Assembly (NCBI RefSeq): GCF_040744945.1
Contig: NZ_CP160453.1
Location: forward strand, 1,178,001 to 1,242,000
Direction: 5' to 3'
DNA: 64,000 nucleotides
Source of the DNA: Saccharothrix sp. HUAS TT1
GTDB taxonomy: Bacteria > Actinomycetota > Actinomycetes > Mycobacteriales > Pseudonocardiaceae
In this document: in pieces, positions 16,616 to 24,918 of the stretch
How positions within the stretch are numbered: the stretch's first letter is position 1
How the letters are laid out: every line of letters begins with the position of its first letter
Notes under the pieces: model-generated
What the model was told of the DNA's origin: nothing
The model's database searches: none
The model's input: only the letters and a program-made list of their open reading frames with translations
Translations under genes and position numbers: made by a program

Positions 16616-17880
16616 TCCCGGTGGACCGCAGGCACTTCCTCGCCGGCGCCCTCGCCGTGCCCGCCCTCGGCGCGCTCGACGCCGACGGGTCGCAGCACGC
16701 CGACGAGTCGCACCACCCCGATCGGCCGCGCGTCGTCAAGACCGGCGCGGAGCAGCTGGCCGAGGACGGTTGGCGGCGGTTCGCGGGCCAGCGGATCGGC
16801 GTGGTCACCAACCCGACCGGCGTGCTGCGCGACCAGACCCACATCGTCGACTCGATGGTGGCCGCCGGGGTCCGGCCGCAGGCCGCGTTCGGTCCCGAGC
16901 ACGGTTTCCGCGGCACGGCGCAGGCGGGCGGTTCGGAGGGCGACTACCTCGACCCGCGCACCGGCATCCCGGTCTACGACACCTACGGCGCGAGCGTCGC
17001 CAAGATCGCCGGGATGATCACCAAGGCGGGCGTCGACACGCTCGTCTTCGACATCGCCGACATCGGCGCGCGCTTCTACACCTACATCTGGACCATGTAC
17101 GCGGTCATGCAGGCCGCCGCCGCGACGGGCGCGAAGTTCGTCGTGCTCGACCGGCCGAACCCGGTCGGCGGCACGGCCCGCGGCCCGCAGCTCGACCCGG
17201 CCCACGCGACGTTCGTCGGCCGCAAGCCGATCGTCCAGCAGCACGGCCTGACGATCGGCGAGCTGGCGCGCCTGTTCGACGGCGAGTTCCTGCCGACCGA
17301 CGGCGGCCGGGTGAGCAGCCTCGAAGTCGTGGACGTCAAGGGCTGGAAGCGGGACGACCTGCACTCCGGCCTGCCGTGGATCCCGCCGAGCCCGAACGTG
17401 CCCACGCACGACACCGCGCTGGTCTACCCCGGCACGTGCCTGTTCGAGGGGCTGGTGTTCTCCGAGGGCCGCGGCACCACCCGCCCGTTCGAGACGATCG
17501 GCGCGCCGGGCCTGGACTGGCGCTGGGCCGAGGACCTGAACGCTCTGGAGCTGCCCGGCGTCCGGTTCCGCGAGGCCTACTTCACGCCCACTTTCAACAA
17601 GTTCGCCAACAAGGCGTGCGCCGGTGTCGCCCTGCACCTCACCGACCCGCACCGGTTCGACGCGCCGCGCACCGCGGTCACCATGATCGTCGCCGCGAAG
17701 GCCCGCTACCCCGAGGTCTTCGCGTGGCGCCCGGACCACTACATCGACAAGCTCAGCGGCTCGGACCGGCTGCGCCTCATGGTCGACGCGGGCGCCGGCG
17801 CCGACGAGGTGGTCGGCGCCTGGGCCGAGGAGCTGGCCGCGTTCGACCGCACCCGCCGGCCTTACCTGCGCTACCGGTAG
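16612..17880 (+). CDS. namZ: Exo-beta-N-acetylmuramidase NamZ-like (DUF1343)
   Basis: 422 residues from the GTG overlapping the nagZ stop. The N-terminus DRRHFLAGALAVPAL is a twin-arginine-type signal. The rest is the DUF1343 domain (GH171): RIGVVTNPTG, FGPEHGFRG, DIGARFYTYIWTM, and VLDRPNPVGG are family hallmarks. Bacillus YbbC/NamZ removes terminal MurNAc from glycan strands, and NagZ then acts alternately on GlcNAc. The adjacent exported NagZ and the MurR-MurQ genes make that role very likely here. Length matches the family. Confidence 0.9.
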   Translation: MIPVDRRHFLAGALAVPALGALDADGSQHADESHHPDRPRVVKTGAEQLAEDGWRRFAGQRIGVVTNPTGVLRDQTHIVDSMVAAGVRPQAAFGPEHGFRGTAQAGGSEGDYLDPRTGIPVYDTYGASVAKIAGMITKAGVDTLVFDIADIGARFYTYIWTMYAVMQAAAATGAKFVVLDRPNPVGGTARGPQLDPAHATFVGRKPIVQQHGLTIGELARLFDGEFLPTDGGRVSSLEVVDVKGWKRDDLHSGLPWIPPSPNVPTHDTALVYPGTCLFEGLVFSEGRGTTRPFETIGAPGLDWRWAEDLNALELPGVRFREAYFTPTFNKFANKACAGVALHLTDPHRFDAPRTAVTMIVAAKARYPEVFAWRPDHYIDKLSGSDRLRLMVDAGAGADEVVGAWAEELAAFDRTRRPYLRYR

Positions 17881-17892
17881 AGGGAGACAGCG

Positions 17893-19545
17893 ATGCGCGT
17901 CCCTGCCCTGCTGATCGCCACCACCCTGCTGACGGCGGTCGCCCTGCCCGCGCAGGCCGACCGCCGCGAGGCCCGCTTCGACCAGCCGCACGACGGCTGG
18001 TCGCACAGCGTCCTGCGAACGGGTACCCCGCAGCGCGTGGGACTCGACCAGGCTCCGCTGGACGCCGCGCTGGCGCAGATCGAGCGCTACACCGCGCCCG
18101 ACGCGACCGGCCACCCGCTGTTCGCGGGCGCCGTCACGCTGTTCGCGCACGACGGCGTCGTGGTCACCCACGAGCCGACGGGCTGGGCGGTCCGCTACTC
18201 CGACGCCGCCGGCACCGAGCTGCCCGAGGACCAGCGGGTGCCGATGGCCCAGGACACGATCTTCGACCTGGCGTCGATCTCCAAGCTGTTCACCTCGGTC
18301 GTGGTGATGCGGCAGCACGAGCTGGGCCGGTTCGACCTGGACGACCCGGTCGCGCGCCACCTGCCGGAGTTCGGGGTCAACGGCAAGGGGTCGATCACCG
18401 TCCGGCAGCTCCTGACCCACACCTCGGGCCTGGTGGCCTGGCTGCCGCTGTGGTCGCAGCACCCGGACGTGCCATCCCGGATCAAGGCCGTCATGGACAC
18501 CACGCCGCGCAGCGCGCCCGGCACCACCTACGTGTACTCGGACCTGAACCTGATCACCCTGGGCCTGCTGGCCGAGAAGTGGTCCGGCAAGCGGCTGGAC
18601 GAGCTGGTCCGCGACGACATCACCCGCCCGCTCGGCCTGCGGGACACCGGCTACAACCCGCCGGCGTCGAAGCTCGACCGGGTCGCCGCCACCGAGTATC
18701 AAGCGGGCCGGGGCATCATCCGCGGCACCGTGCACGACGAGAACGCGTGGTCGCTGGGCGGGGTCGCGGGGCACGCGGGCGTGTTCTCCACCGCGCGGGA
18801 GCTGGCCGTGCTCGGCCAGGCGATCCTCAACGGCGGCGCGCACGCGGGCGGCCGGATCCTGCGCGAGGAGACCGTCGAGCTGATGCTCACGGACTTCAAC
18901 CAGGCCTTCCCCGGCAACGCGCACGGCCTCGGCTTCGAGCTGGACCAGCGCTGGTACATGGGCGCGCTGACGTCGCCGAGGGCCGCCGGGCACACCGGCT
19001 ACACGGGCACCACGCTGGTGCTGGACCCGCTATCGCGGTCGATCGCGATCCTGCTGACCAACCGGGTGCACCCGAGCCGCGACTGGGGCTCGATCAACCC
19101 GGCCCGGCGGGCGGCGGCCGACGGCCTGGCGCGGGCGCTGGCGGTCAAGCCCCGGCACGGCGCCGCGTGGACGCCGGAGGTGAACGGCGGCACGTTGACC
19201 ACGCGGGACCTCCCGCAGCGCTCCGAGCGGCAGCGGCTGTCGTTCTGGGCGTTCGTCGACCTCGACCCCGGTGACCGGGTCGTGGTGGAGGCGACTAACG
19301 ACGGGTCCACTTGGCGCGATATCCAGGTGTTGGCCGGTTACGGGCAGCGGCGGTGGGCCAAGGTCGAGGTCGAGGTGGAGTCCGCGACCAAGTACCGGTG
19401 GCGCTACGTCCGCGGCACGGGTTACGGCGGTCGCGGCGTGTACGTGGACGCCGTGCGCGTCACCGACCAGCGGGGCACGGCACTCGACGCGGAACGCGAA
19501 CCTGCGGGTATGCACCCCGAAGGGTGGCGATCTGCGGACAGTTAG
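17893..19545 (+). CDS. Exported beta-lactamase-fold serine hydrolase (AmiE/YbbE-like)
   Basis: 550 residues; signal peptide at 1-22 (TTLLTAVALPAQA). Class C beta-lactamase/DD-peptidase fold: SISK near residue 128 (nucleophile Ser and Lys), the Tyr motif in YVYSDLN near 215, and HTGYTG near 368 replacing KTG. Residues ~430-540 form an extra beta-sandwich (discoidin-like, VVVEATNDGSTWRDIQVLAG), probably for binding wall sugar. It follows namZ by 12 bp with GAGGGAGA as ribosome site. The Bacillus mur locus has a matching enzyme, AmiE, which strips stem peptides from MurNAc; that is the best guess. Confidence 0.85.
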   Translation: MRVPALLIATTLLTAVALPAQADRREARFDQPHDGWSHSVLRTGTPQRVGLDQAPLDAALAQIERYTAPDATGHPLFAGAVTLFAHDGVVVTHEPTGWAVRYSDAAGTELPEDQRVPMAQDTIFDLASISKLFTSVVVMRQHELGRFDLDDPVARHLPEFGVNGKGSITVRQLLTHTSGLVAWLPLWSQHPDVPSRIKAVMDTTPRSAPGTTYVYSDLNLITLGLLAEKWSGKRLDELVRDDITRPLGLRDTGYNPPASKLDRVAATEYQAGRGIIRGTVHDENAWSLGGVAGHAGVFSTARELAVLGQAILNGGAHAGGRILREETVELMLTDFNQAFPGNAHGLGFELDQRWYMGALTSPRAAGHTGYTGTTLVLDPLSRSIAILLTNRVHPSRDWGSINPARRAAADGLARALAVKPRHGAAWTPEVNGGTLTTRDLPQRSERQRLSFWAFVDLDPGDRVVVEATNDGSTWRDIQVLAGYGQRRWAKVEVEVESATKYRWRYVRGTGYGGRGVYVDAVRVTDQRGTALDAEREPAGMHPEGWRSADS

Positions 19546-19619
19546 TGACATTCGGACCGGGCGATCCCGCCATGCGGTGCGATTCGGTCACGGTTGGGGT
19601 GAGTTACCCCCACCCTGCG

Positions 19620-19648
19620 TTGACCGTGCGTTGGACGGTTAGTAAGTT
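19620..19648 (+). promoter_or_regulatory. Promoter of murR-murQ
   Basis: TTGACC (19620-19625), a 17-bp spacer, then TAAGTT (19643-19648). The GTG start of murR follows 6 nt after the -10 box, so the transcript should be leaderless. The same -35 hexamer and spacing occur at the nagZ promoter (14811-14839). Confidence 0.65.
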
Positions 19649-19654
19649 TCCCAC

Positions 19655-20572
19655 GTGTCCACCGAAAGTACCGCCGATTCCAGTCCCCTGGTCAAGATCC
19701 GTTCACTCCTGCCCGGCCTGGCCCGGGCCGAGCAGCGCGTGGCCAAGGTCGTGCTGGACAACCCGGCGACCGTCGCCCACCGCAGCATCACCGAGGTCGC
19801 CGAGGCCGCGGGCACCAGCGAGACCACGGTGACCCGGTTCTGCAAGGCCATCGGCGTCGGCGGCTACCCCGAGCTGCGCATCGCGCTGGCCGCCGACACG
19901 GCCCGCACGTCCATGCGCACCGACCGCGACCTGGGCGGGGACATCGGACCCGGTGACGACCTGCGGCAGGTGGTCGGCAAGGTGGCGTTCGCGGACGCGC
20001 GGGCGGTCGAGGAGACCGCCGAGCAGCTGAACGTGGAAACGCTCGAAGCGGTGGTCGAGGCGGTCGCGGGCGCGGGCCGGGTGGACGTCTACGGCTTCGG
20101 CGCCAGCGCGTTCGTCGCCTTCGACCTCCAGCAGAAGCTGCACCGGATCGGGCGGACCTGCTTCGCCTGGAACGACACGCACATCGCGCTCACGTCCGCC
20201 GCCGTGCTGACCGGAGCCGACGTCGCGGTGGGGATATCGCACACCGGTTCCACCTCGGAGACCGTGGAGGCGTTGCGGGTGGCCAAGGAGCACGGCGCGA
20301 CCACGGTGGCGCTGACCAACTTCCCGCGCTCGCCGATCAGCGAGGTCGCCGACCACGTGCTGACCACGGCGGCGCGCGAGACCACGTTCCGCTCGGGCGC
20401 GATGGCCAGCCGCATCGCCCAGCTGACCGTGATCGACTGCCTGTTCATCGGGGTCGCGCAGCGGCACGTGGACAGCGCCAAGACGGCCCTCGAAGCGACG
20501 TACGACGCGGTGTCGGGGCACCGGCTCGGCGCCCGGCCGGACGGCAGGCGACGTCGGGAGTCCGGTAAATGA
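19655..20572 (+). CDS. murR: MurR/RpiR family transcriptional regulator
   Basis: 305 residues. Residues 15-90 are an RpiR-type HTH (LPGLARAEQRVAKVVL ... EAAGTSETTVTRFCKAIG). Residues 130-270 are a SIS sugar-phosphate-binding domain (DVYGFGASAFVAFDLQQKL; VAVGISHTGSTSETVEAL). In E. coli and Bacillus, MurR senses MurNAc-6-phosphate and represses MurNAc catabolism. The overlap with murQ (ATGA) and the upstream nagZ-namZ genes fit that role. The candidate operators are the inverted repeats near the two TTGACC promoters. Confidence 0.92.
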   Translation: MSTESTADSSPLVKIRSLLPGLARAEQRVAKVVLDNPATVAHRSITEVAEAAGTSETTVTRFCKAIGVGGYPELRIALAADTARTSMRTDRDLGGDIGPGDDLRQVVGKVAFADARAVEETAEQLNVETLEAVVEAVAGAGRVDVYGFGASAFVAFDLQQKLHRIGRTCFAWNDTHIALTSAAVLTGADVAVGISHTGSTSETVEALRVAKEHGATTVALTNFPRSPISEVADHVLTTAARETTFRSGAMASRIAQLTVIDCLFIGVAQRHVDSAKTALEATYDAVSGHRLGARPDGRRRRESGK

Positions 20573-21504
20573 CGCCGCCCCGGCACGATGTCGCGGTCCG
20601 CGTGGACTCCCCCACCGAGGCCAGGAACCCGCGCACCGAGGACATCGACCGGCTCTCCACGCTGGACCTGCTGCGCCTGATCAACGCCGAGGACCGCCTG
20701 GTGCCCGACGCGGTGGCCGCGGTGCTGCCCGAACTGGCCCGTGCCGCGGACCTCGCCGTCGGCGCCCTGCGCGGCGGTGGCCGGGTGCACTACGTCGGCG
20801 CGGGCACCTCGGGCCGGCTGGCCACGCTGGACGCCGCCGAGCTGGTGCCGACGTTCAACGCGCCCCCCGACTGGTTCGTCGCCCACCACGCGGGCGGGCG
20901 GGAAGCCCTGGTCAACGCGGTGGAGGACGTCGAGGACCAGGCGCAGCACGGCGCCGCCGAGATCCGCAGGCACGCGGCGGCGGGAGACCTGGTGCTGGGC
21001 GTCACGGCGTCCGGCCGCACGCCGTTCGTGGTGGCCGCGCTGGAGCAGGCGCGCACGATCGGCGCGCACACCGTGCTGGTGTCCAACAACCCGACCGCGC
21101 CGCCCCCGGTCGAGGTGGACGTGCTGATCGCGGTCGACACCGGACCGGAGGCCATCGCCGGGTCGACCCGGATGAAGGCCGGCTCCTCGCAGAAGCTGGT
21201 GCTGACGTCGTTCTCGACCGCCGTGATGGTCCGGCTCGGCCGCACGTACTCGAACCTGATGGTGTCGATGCGCGCGACCAACGCCAAGCTGCGCGGCCGG
21301 ACCGTGCGCATCCTGCGCGAGGCGACGGGCATGGGCGAGCAGGAGTGCACGACGGCGTTGGCCGATTCGGGCGGTGACCTGAAGGTCGCCCTGGTGCACC
21401 TGTTGGCCGGTGTGCCCGCAGCGCGCGCTGCGGAGGTGTTGGAACGCACGCAGGGGCACGTCCGGATGGCGCTCAGCCAGCTAGCACCGGGCGCCACGGG
21501 ATAG
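20569..21504 (+). CDS. murQ: N-acetylmuramic acid 6-phosphate etherase
   Basis: 311 residues. SIS-domain etherase that cleaves the lactyl ether of MurNAc-6-P to give GlcNAc-6-P and D-lactate. Hallmarks: TEARNPRTEDIDRLSTL at the start, HYVGAGTSGRLATLDAAE, LVLGVTASGRTPFV, and GSTRMKAGSSQKLVL. Length and motifs are normal for MurQ. It is co-translated with murR, and its 3' end overlaps the convergent Lrp gene by 32 bp. It implies that MurNAc is taken up and phosphorylated, although no transporter or MurNAc kinase is in this window. Confidence 0.95.
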   Translation: MTPPRHDVAVRVDSPTEARNPRTEDIDRLSTLDLLRLINAEDRLVPDAVAAVLPELARAADLAVGALRGGGRVHYVGAGTSGRLATLDAAELVPTFNAPPDWFVAHHAGGREALVNAVEDVEDQAQHGAAEIRRHAAAGDLVLGVTASGRTPFVVAALEQARTIGAHTVLVSNNPTAPPPVEVDVLIAVDTGPEAIAGSTRMKAGSSQKLVLTSFSTAVMVRLGRTYSNLMVSMRATNAKLRGRTVRILREATGMGEQECTTALADSGGDLKVALVHLLAGVPAARAAEVLERTQGHVRMALSQLAPGATG

Positions 21505-21922
21505 GCGTCGACAGCACCATCGCGCTGGACGTCTCGCCGTAGCCGCCCAGCCGCACCAGCAACCGCTCCAACTCGCTGATCGACGTGGTCACCACCTTCA
21601 CCACCGAGCAGATGTCGCCGGTCAGCCGCACCACCTCCACCACCTCGGGGCAGTCGTCCAACAGCTCCGGGTGCACCGTGATGCACCGAGGTCCGTAGCA
21701 CTTCATCCGCACCAGGGCGACCACCGGTCGTCCCACCGCCGTCGGGTCGACGGTCGCGCGGTAGCCGGTGATGACGCCCGCATTCTCCAGTCGGCGCACC
21801 CGCTGCGCGACCGTCGGCGGCGACACGTGCACGCGCCGCGCCAGCTCGTTGTACGACAGCCGCGCGTCCTCCTGGAGGGCTTCCAGCAGGGCCCAGTCCA
21901 CGCTGTCCAGCTCGATGCTCAT
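21473..21922 (-). CDS. Lrp/AsnC family transcriptional regulator
   Basis: 149 residues from the ATG at 21922. Residues 1-60 are the HTH (LDSVDWALLEALQEDARLSY, then VSPPTVAQRVRRLENAGVI). Residues 65-145 are the RAM/AsnC ligand domain (VVEVVRLTGDICSVVKVV). Divergent from tryptophan 2,3-dioxygenase and kynureninase, so it probably controls tryptophan degradation in response to an amino acid or kynurenine. It overlaps murQ tail to tail. The in-frame extension to 21994 runs through the promoter region and is rejected. Confidence 0.9.
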   Translation of the reverse strand: MSIELDSVDWALLEALQEDARLSYNELARRVHVSPPTVAQRVRRLENAGVITGYRATVDPTAVGRPVVALVRMKCYGPRCITVHPELLDDCPEVVEVVRLTGDICSVVKVVTTSISELERLLVRLGGYGETSSAMVLSTPIPWRPVLAG

Positions 21923-21974
21923 GACTGCAAAGCTATCGTCCCGAATGCCTTCCGGTCGTGAGAAGTTCGGTGGT

Positions 21975-22017
21975 GAACGCCGTTCGTTGCCCATTCAACT
22001 CACTCGAACGCCCGTTC
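21975..22017. promoter_or_regulatory. Paired inverted repeats, likely Lrp operator
   Basis: GAACG-C-CGTTC (21975-21985) and GAACG-CC-CGTTC (22006-22017) have centres about 31 bp apart, three helical turns. They lie between the divergent Lrp-type gene and the dioxygenase gene. That spacing is typical for multimeric Lrp binding on one DNA face. Confidence 0.55.
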
Positions 22018-22020
22018 ATC

Positions 22021-22845
22021 ATGGAAGGCATGACTTGTCCGGTCGCACCCAAGCTCGACTTCGGCGGCACGACGCCCTACGAGGACTACGTGCACGCCTC
22101 CGTGCTGCACTCGCTGCAGCAGCAGTGGTCCAAGGACCCGCGTGAGATGTCGTTCCTGGTGATCACCCAGGTCATGGAGCTGTACTTCGGCCTGCTGTGC
22201 TTCGAGTGGCGGCAGGCCAAGGAGGAGCTGCGCGCCGACGACCTGCGCGCCGCCGTCCGCACCCTGCGCCGCAGCGAACTGCACATGCAGGCGCTCAACG
22301 CGGCGTGGCGGCCGATCGCCCGGATGACGCCCGCCGAGTTCAACTCGTTCCGCGACGCCCTCGGCGAGGGCTCCGGCTTCCAGTCCGGTCGGTACCGCGA
22401 GGTGGAGTTCCTGCTCGGCGAGAAGTCCAAGTCGATGCTCGTGCCGCACCGGGCCGTGCCGCAGCAGCACGACGCGCTCGAAGCGCTGCTGCACGAGCCG
22501 AGCCTGTACGACGACGTGCTCGCCGCCCTGCACCGGCACGGCCTGCCGATCCCCGAGGACGTGCTGGCGCGTGACGTCAGCGGGCCGTACGAGCCGAACG
22601 CCGAGGTGGAGGCCGTGTGGGCGGACATCTACCGCGGCGAGTCCCGTGACCTGCTCGAACTCGGCGAGGCGCTGACCGACATCGCCGAGGAGTTCGCCCG
22701 CTGGCGCTACGACCACCTGCTCGCCACCCGCCGCGCGATGGGCGCGAAGACCGGCACCGGCGGCTCCGCGGGGGTTGCCTGGCTGGAGAAGCGCACGCAA
22801 CGCTCGGTCTTCCCCGAACTCTGGACGGCCAGGAGCTACGTGTGA
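22021..22845 (+). CDS. kynA: Tryptophan 2,3-dioxygenase
   Basis: 274 residues from ATG 22021 (a second ATG at 22030 is equally possible). A heme enzyme opening the indole ring of L-Trp to N-formylkynurenine. Motifs: YVHASVLHSLQQQ, FLVITQVMELYFGLLCFEW (family HQxxELWFK region), FNSFRDALGEGSGFQS (substrate carboxylate site), and RYDHLLATRRAMGAKTGTGG, whose His is the proximal heme ligand. Overlaps kynU by 4 bp. No kynurenine formamidase gene is adjacent, so that step must be encoded elsewhere. Confidence 0.95.
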   Translation: MEGMTCPVAPKLDFGGTTPYEDYVHASVLHSLQQQWSKDPREMSFLVITQVMELYFGLLCFEWRQAKEELRADDLRAAVRTLRRSELHMQALNAAWRPIARMTPAEFNSFRDALGEGSGFQSGRYREVEFLLGEKSKSMLVPHRAVPQQHDALEALLHEPSLYDDVLAALHRHGLPIPEDVLARDVSGPYEPNAEVEAVWADIYRGESRDLLELGEALTDIAEEFARWRYDHLLATRRAMGAKTGTGGSAGVAWLEKRTQRSVFPELWTARSYV

Positions 22846-23972
22846 CGCAGGTGGACGACCCGTTGGCGCATGTCCGTGAACTGTTCGACCTCGACGACGA
22901 GGTGGTGTACCTGGACGGCAACTCCCTGGGCGCGCCGCCCAAGGTCGTCGCCGAGCGGGTGGCGGAGGTGGTGCGCCACCAGTGGGGAAGACGGCTGATC
23001 CGGAGCTGGTCCGAGGGCTGGTGGGAGGCCCCGGAGCGGATCGGCAACCGGATCGGGCGGCTCGTCGGCGCCAAGCCGGGGCAGGTCGTGGTCGCGGATT
23101 CGACCAGCGTGAACCTGTTCAAGGCGTTGATGGCGGCGGTGCGCAACACCGACCGAACGGAGATCGTGGTGGACGCCGGGACGTTCCCGACCGACGGCTA
23201 CGTCGCGCGGTCGGTGGCGGAGCTGACCGGGCTGGCGCTGCGCCCCGCGCCGCCCGAGGAGCTGGACCTGCGCGACACGACGGCGGTCGTGCTGCTGAAC
23301 CACGTCGACTACCGCACGGGTCGGCTGCTGGACATGGCGGCGCTGACCGAGCAGGCGCACGCGGTGGGCGCGAAGGTCGTCTGGGACCTGTGCCACAGCG
23401 CGGGCGTGCTGCCGATCGAGCTGGACGCGCTGGGCGTCGACCTCGCCGTGGGGTGCACGTACAAGTTCCTCAACGGCGGGCCGGGGTCGCCCGCGTTCAT
23501 CTACGTGCCGAAGCACGCGCAGGCCGCGTTCCACCAGCCGTTGACCGGGTGGACGGGCCACGAGGTGCCGTTCGCGATGTCGCCGGAGTACACACCGGAC
23601 CCGGGCGTGTCGCGGGCCCGCGTCGGCACGCCGGACATCATCTCGATGCTCGCGCTGGACGCCGCCCTGGACGTCTGGGACCACGTCGACCTCGCCGCCG
23701 TCCGGGCCAAGGGCCTGCGCCTGACCGCCCACTTCCGCTCGCTGGTCGAGGGCCTGCCGGGCATCGAGGTCATCACCCCGTCCGACGAGTGGCGCGGCCA
23801 CCAGGTCTCGCTCCGCCACCCCGAGGCCGGCCGCCTGATGGACGAGCTGATCGAACGCCAGGTGATCGGCGACCACCGCCCACCGGACGTCCTCCGCTTC
23901 GGCTTCGCCCCGCTCTACAACACCTTCGACGAGGCCGAACGCGCCGCCGCCACCCTGAAAGAACTCCTCTGA
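22842..23972 (+). CDS. kynU: Kynureninase
   Basis: 376 residues, GTG start overlapping the kynA stop. PLP-dependent hydrolase cutting kynurenine to anthranilate and alanine. Family marks: YLDGNSLGAPP near residue 18, WGRRLIRSWSEGWWEAP, DSTSVNLFKAL, DLCHSAGVLPIEL, and the PLP lysine in CTYKFLNGGPGSPAF near residue 208. Length is slightly short of the 400+ residue norm but complete at both ends. Its stop codon lies in the left arm of the palindromic repeat at 23970-24102. Confidence 0.95.
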   Translation: MTQVDDPLAHVRELFDLDDEVVYLDGNSLGAPPKVVAERVAEVVRHQWGRRLIRSWSEGWWEAPERIGNRIGRLVGAKPGQVVVADSTSVNLFKALMAAVRNTDRTEIVVDAGTFPTDGYVARSVAELTGLALRPAPPEELDLRDTTAVVLLNHVDYRTGRLLDMAALTEQAHAVGAKVVWDLCHSAGVLPIELDALGVDLAVGCTYKFLNGGPGSPAFIYVPKHAQAAFHQPLTGWTGHEVPFAMSPEYTPDPGVSRARVGTPDIISMLALDAALDVWDHVDLAAVRAKGLRLTAHFRSLVEGLPGIEVITPSDEWRGHQVSLRHPEAGRLMDELIERQVIGDHRPPDVLRFGFAPLYNTFDEAERAAATLKELL

Positions 23973-24102
23973 CCCCCGAGAGTCCAACGCTCAGCCTCCG
24001 AGAGTCCTACGTTCGGGCACGGTGAGTTCAACACTGAGCGTTGAACTCACGGGTGCTGGACGTAGGACTCTCGCGGCTCGGAGGTAGGACTCTCGGGGGT
24101 CA
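23970..24102. repeat. Compound palindromic repeat element between convergent genes
   Basis: Three nested inverted repeats. The outer arms are 16 bp each, 23970-23985 and 24087-24102, and include the stop codons of kynU and of the convergent Fic-like gene. The middle arms are 14 bp, CGAGAGTCCTACGT (23999-24012) and ACGTAGGACTCTCG (24060-24073). The inner arms are 11 bp, GTGAGTTCAAC (24022-24032) and GTTGAACTCAC (24040-24050). The unit GAGAGTCC occurs twice on each side. It can serve as a bidirectional terminator but is more elaborate than one; it looks like a REP-type repeat unit. Confidence 0.75.
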
Positions 24103-24825
24103 AGGGGTGGCGGCGTCGGCGATGCTGCGGGCTTCGCGGGCGCCGGCGGTCAGGGCTTCGCAGAAGAAGAGGATCCAACGGGTGATGCCCTCGGGGTCGC
24201 CGGTGGAGAAGCCGTGCAGGGCGGAGGCGTAGTCGTTCTGGCGGCGCAGGCACAGCACCTCGGGCACGCCGAGGGACTTCGGGTCCAGGCCGGTCGCGAT
24301 GGACGCCAGCCGGGACGCCGCCCGCGCCACCACGCCGTTGGCCGTGTCGAACGGCGACAGCGCCATCAGCTCGCCGTGCACCACGGCCACCAGCAGCGGA
24401 CCGGGGACGGACGTGCCGCCGGTCACCAGCTGCGCCAGCAGGTCCAGCCGCGAGGACACGCCCGGCGCGGGGCGCGGCCGGCCCAGTTCGCCGCCGAGGT
24501 CCGCGCCCGCCAGCACGTGCAACCGCGCCAGCGCCTGCAACGGCGCCCGCTGCCACGTCGGGAACACCACCCCCAGCGCCTCCGCCACCCGCAGCGCGCC
24601 GGCCAGCACGGGGTCGGACACGGTCCCGTCGGACGGGATCGCGGTCGGTCCGCCGTCCAGGGCCGCCGACGCACGCGCGGCGCGCACGGACGCCTCGGCC
24701 GCGGTGGTCGCCCAGCCGCGCAGGTTCACCCGGTGCCGGTGCACCTGGAACACGGCGTCGCGCGCGGCGGCGACGGCGTCGGGCACACCGGGCAGGTCCA
24801 GCAGCGGGGCAAGCGGATCGGTCAC
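24100..24825 (-). CDS. Fic/DOC-like protein with degenerate active site
   Basis: 241 residues from the GTG at 24825. Helical protein in the layout of Fic proteins: HVLAGADLG, then VAVVHGELMALSPFDTANGVVARA near residue 170. The Fic core motif HPFxxGNGRxxR reads SPFDTANGVVAR here, so the catalytic His and the key Gly and Arg are lost. Homologs in actinobacteria are often labelled oxidoreductase without support. AMPylation is unlikely. The gene converges on kynU, sharing the palindromic repeat, and is divergent from a GNAT gene. Confidence 0.65.
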   Translation of the reverse strand: MTDPLAPLLDLPGVPDAVAAARDAVFQVHRHRVNLRGWATTAAEASVRAARASAALDGGPTAIPSDGTVSDPVLAGALRVAEALGVVFPTWQRAPLQALARLHVLAGADLGGELGRPRPAPGVSSRLDLLAQLVTGGTSVPGPLLVAVVHGELMALSPFDTANGVVARAASRLASIATGLDPKSLGVPEVLCLRRQNDYASALHGFSTGDPEGITRWILFFCEALTAGAREARSIADAATP

Positions 24826-24918
24826 GCCGGAGCACACTACCCGCCGGTAAGTGGCATGGAGAACAGCCACAGAAATGGCTATTTCACATAGCCACTGGCC
24901 CGAACTACCGTCACGCCC

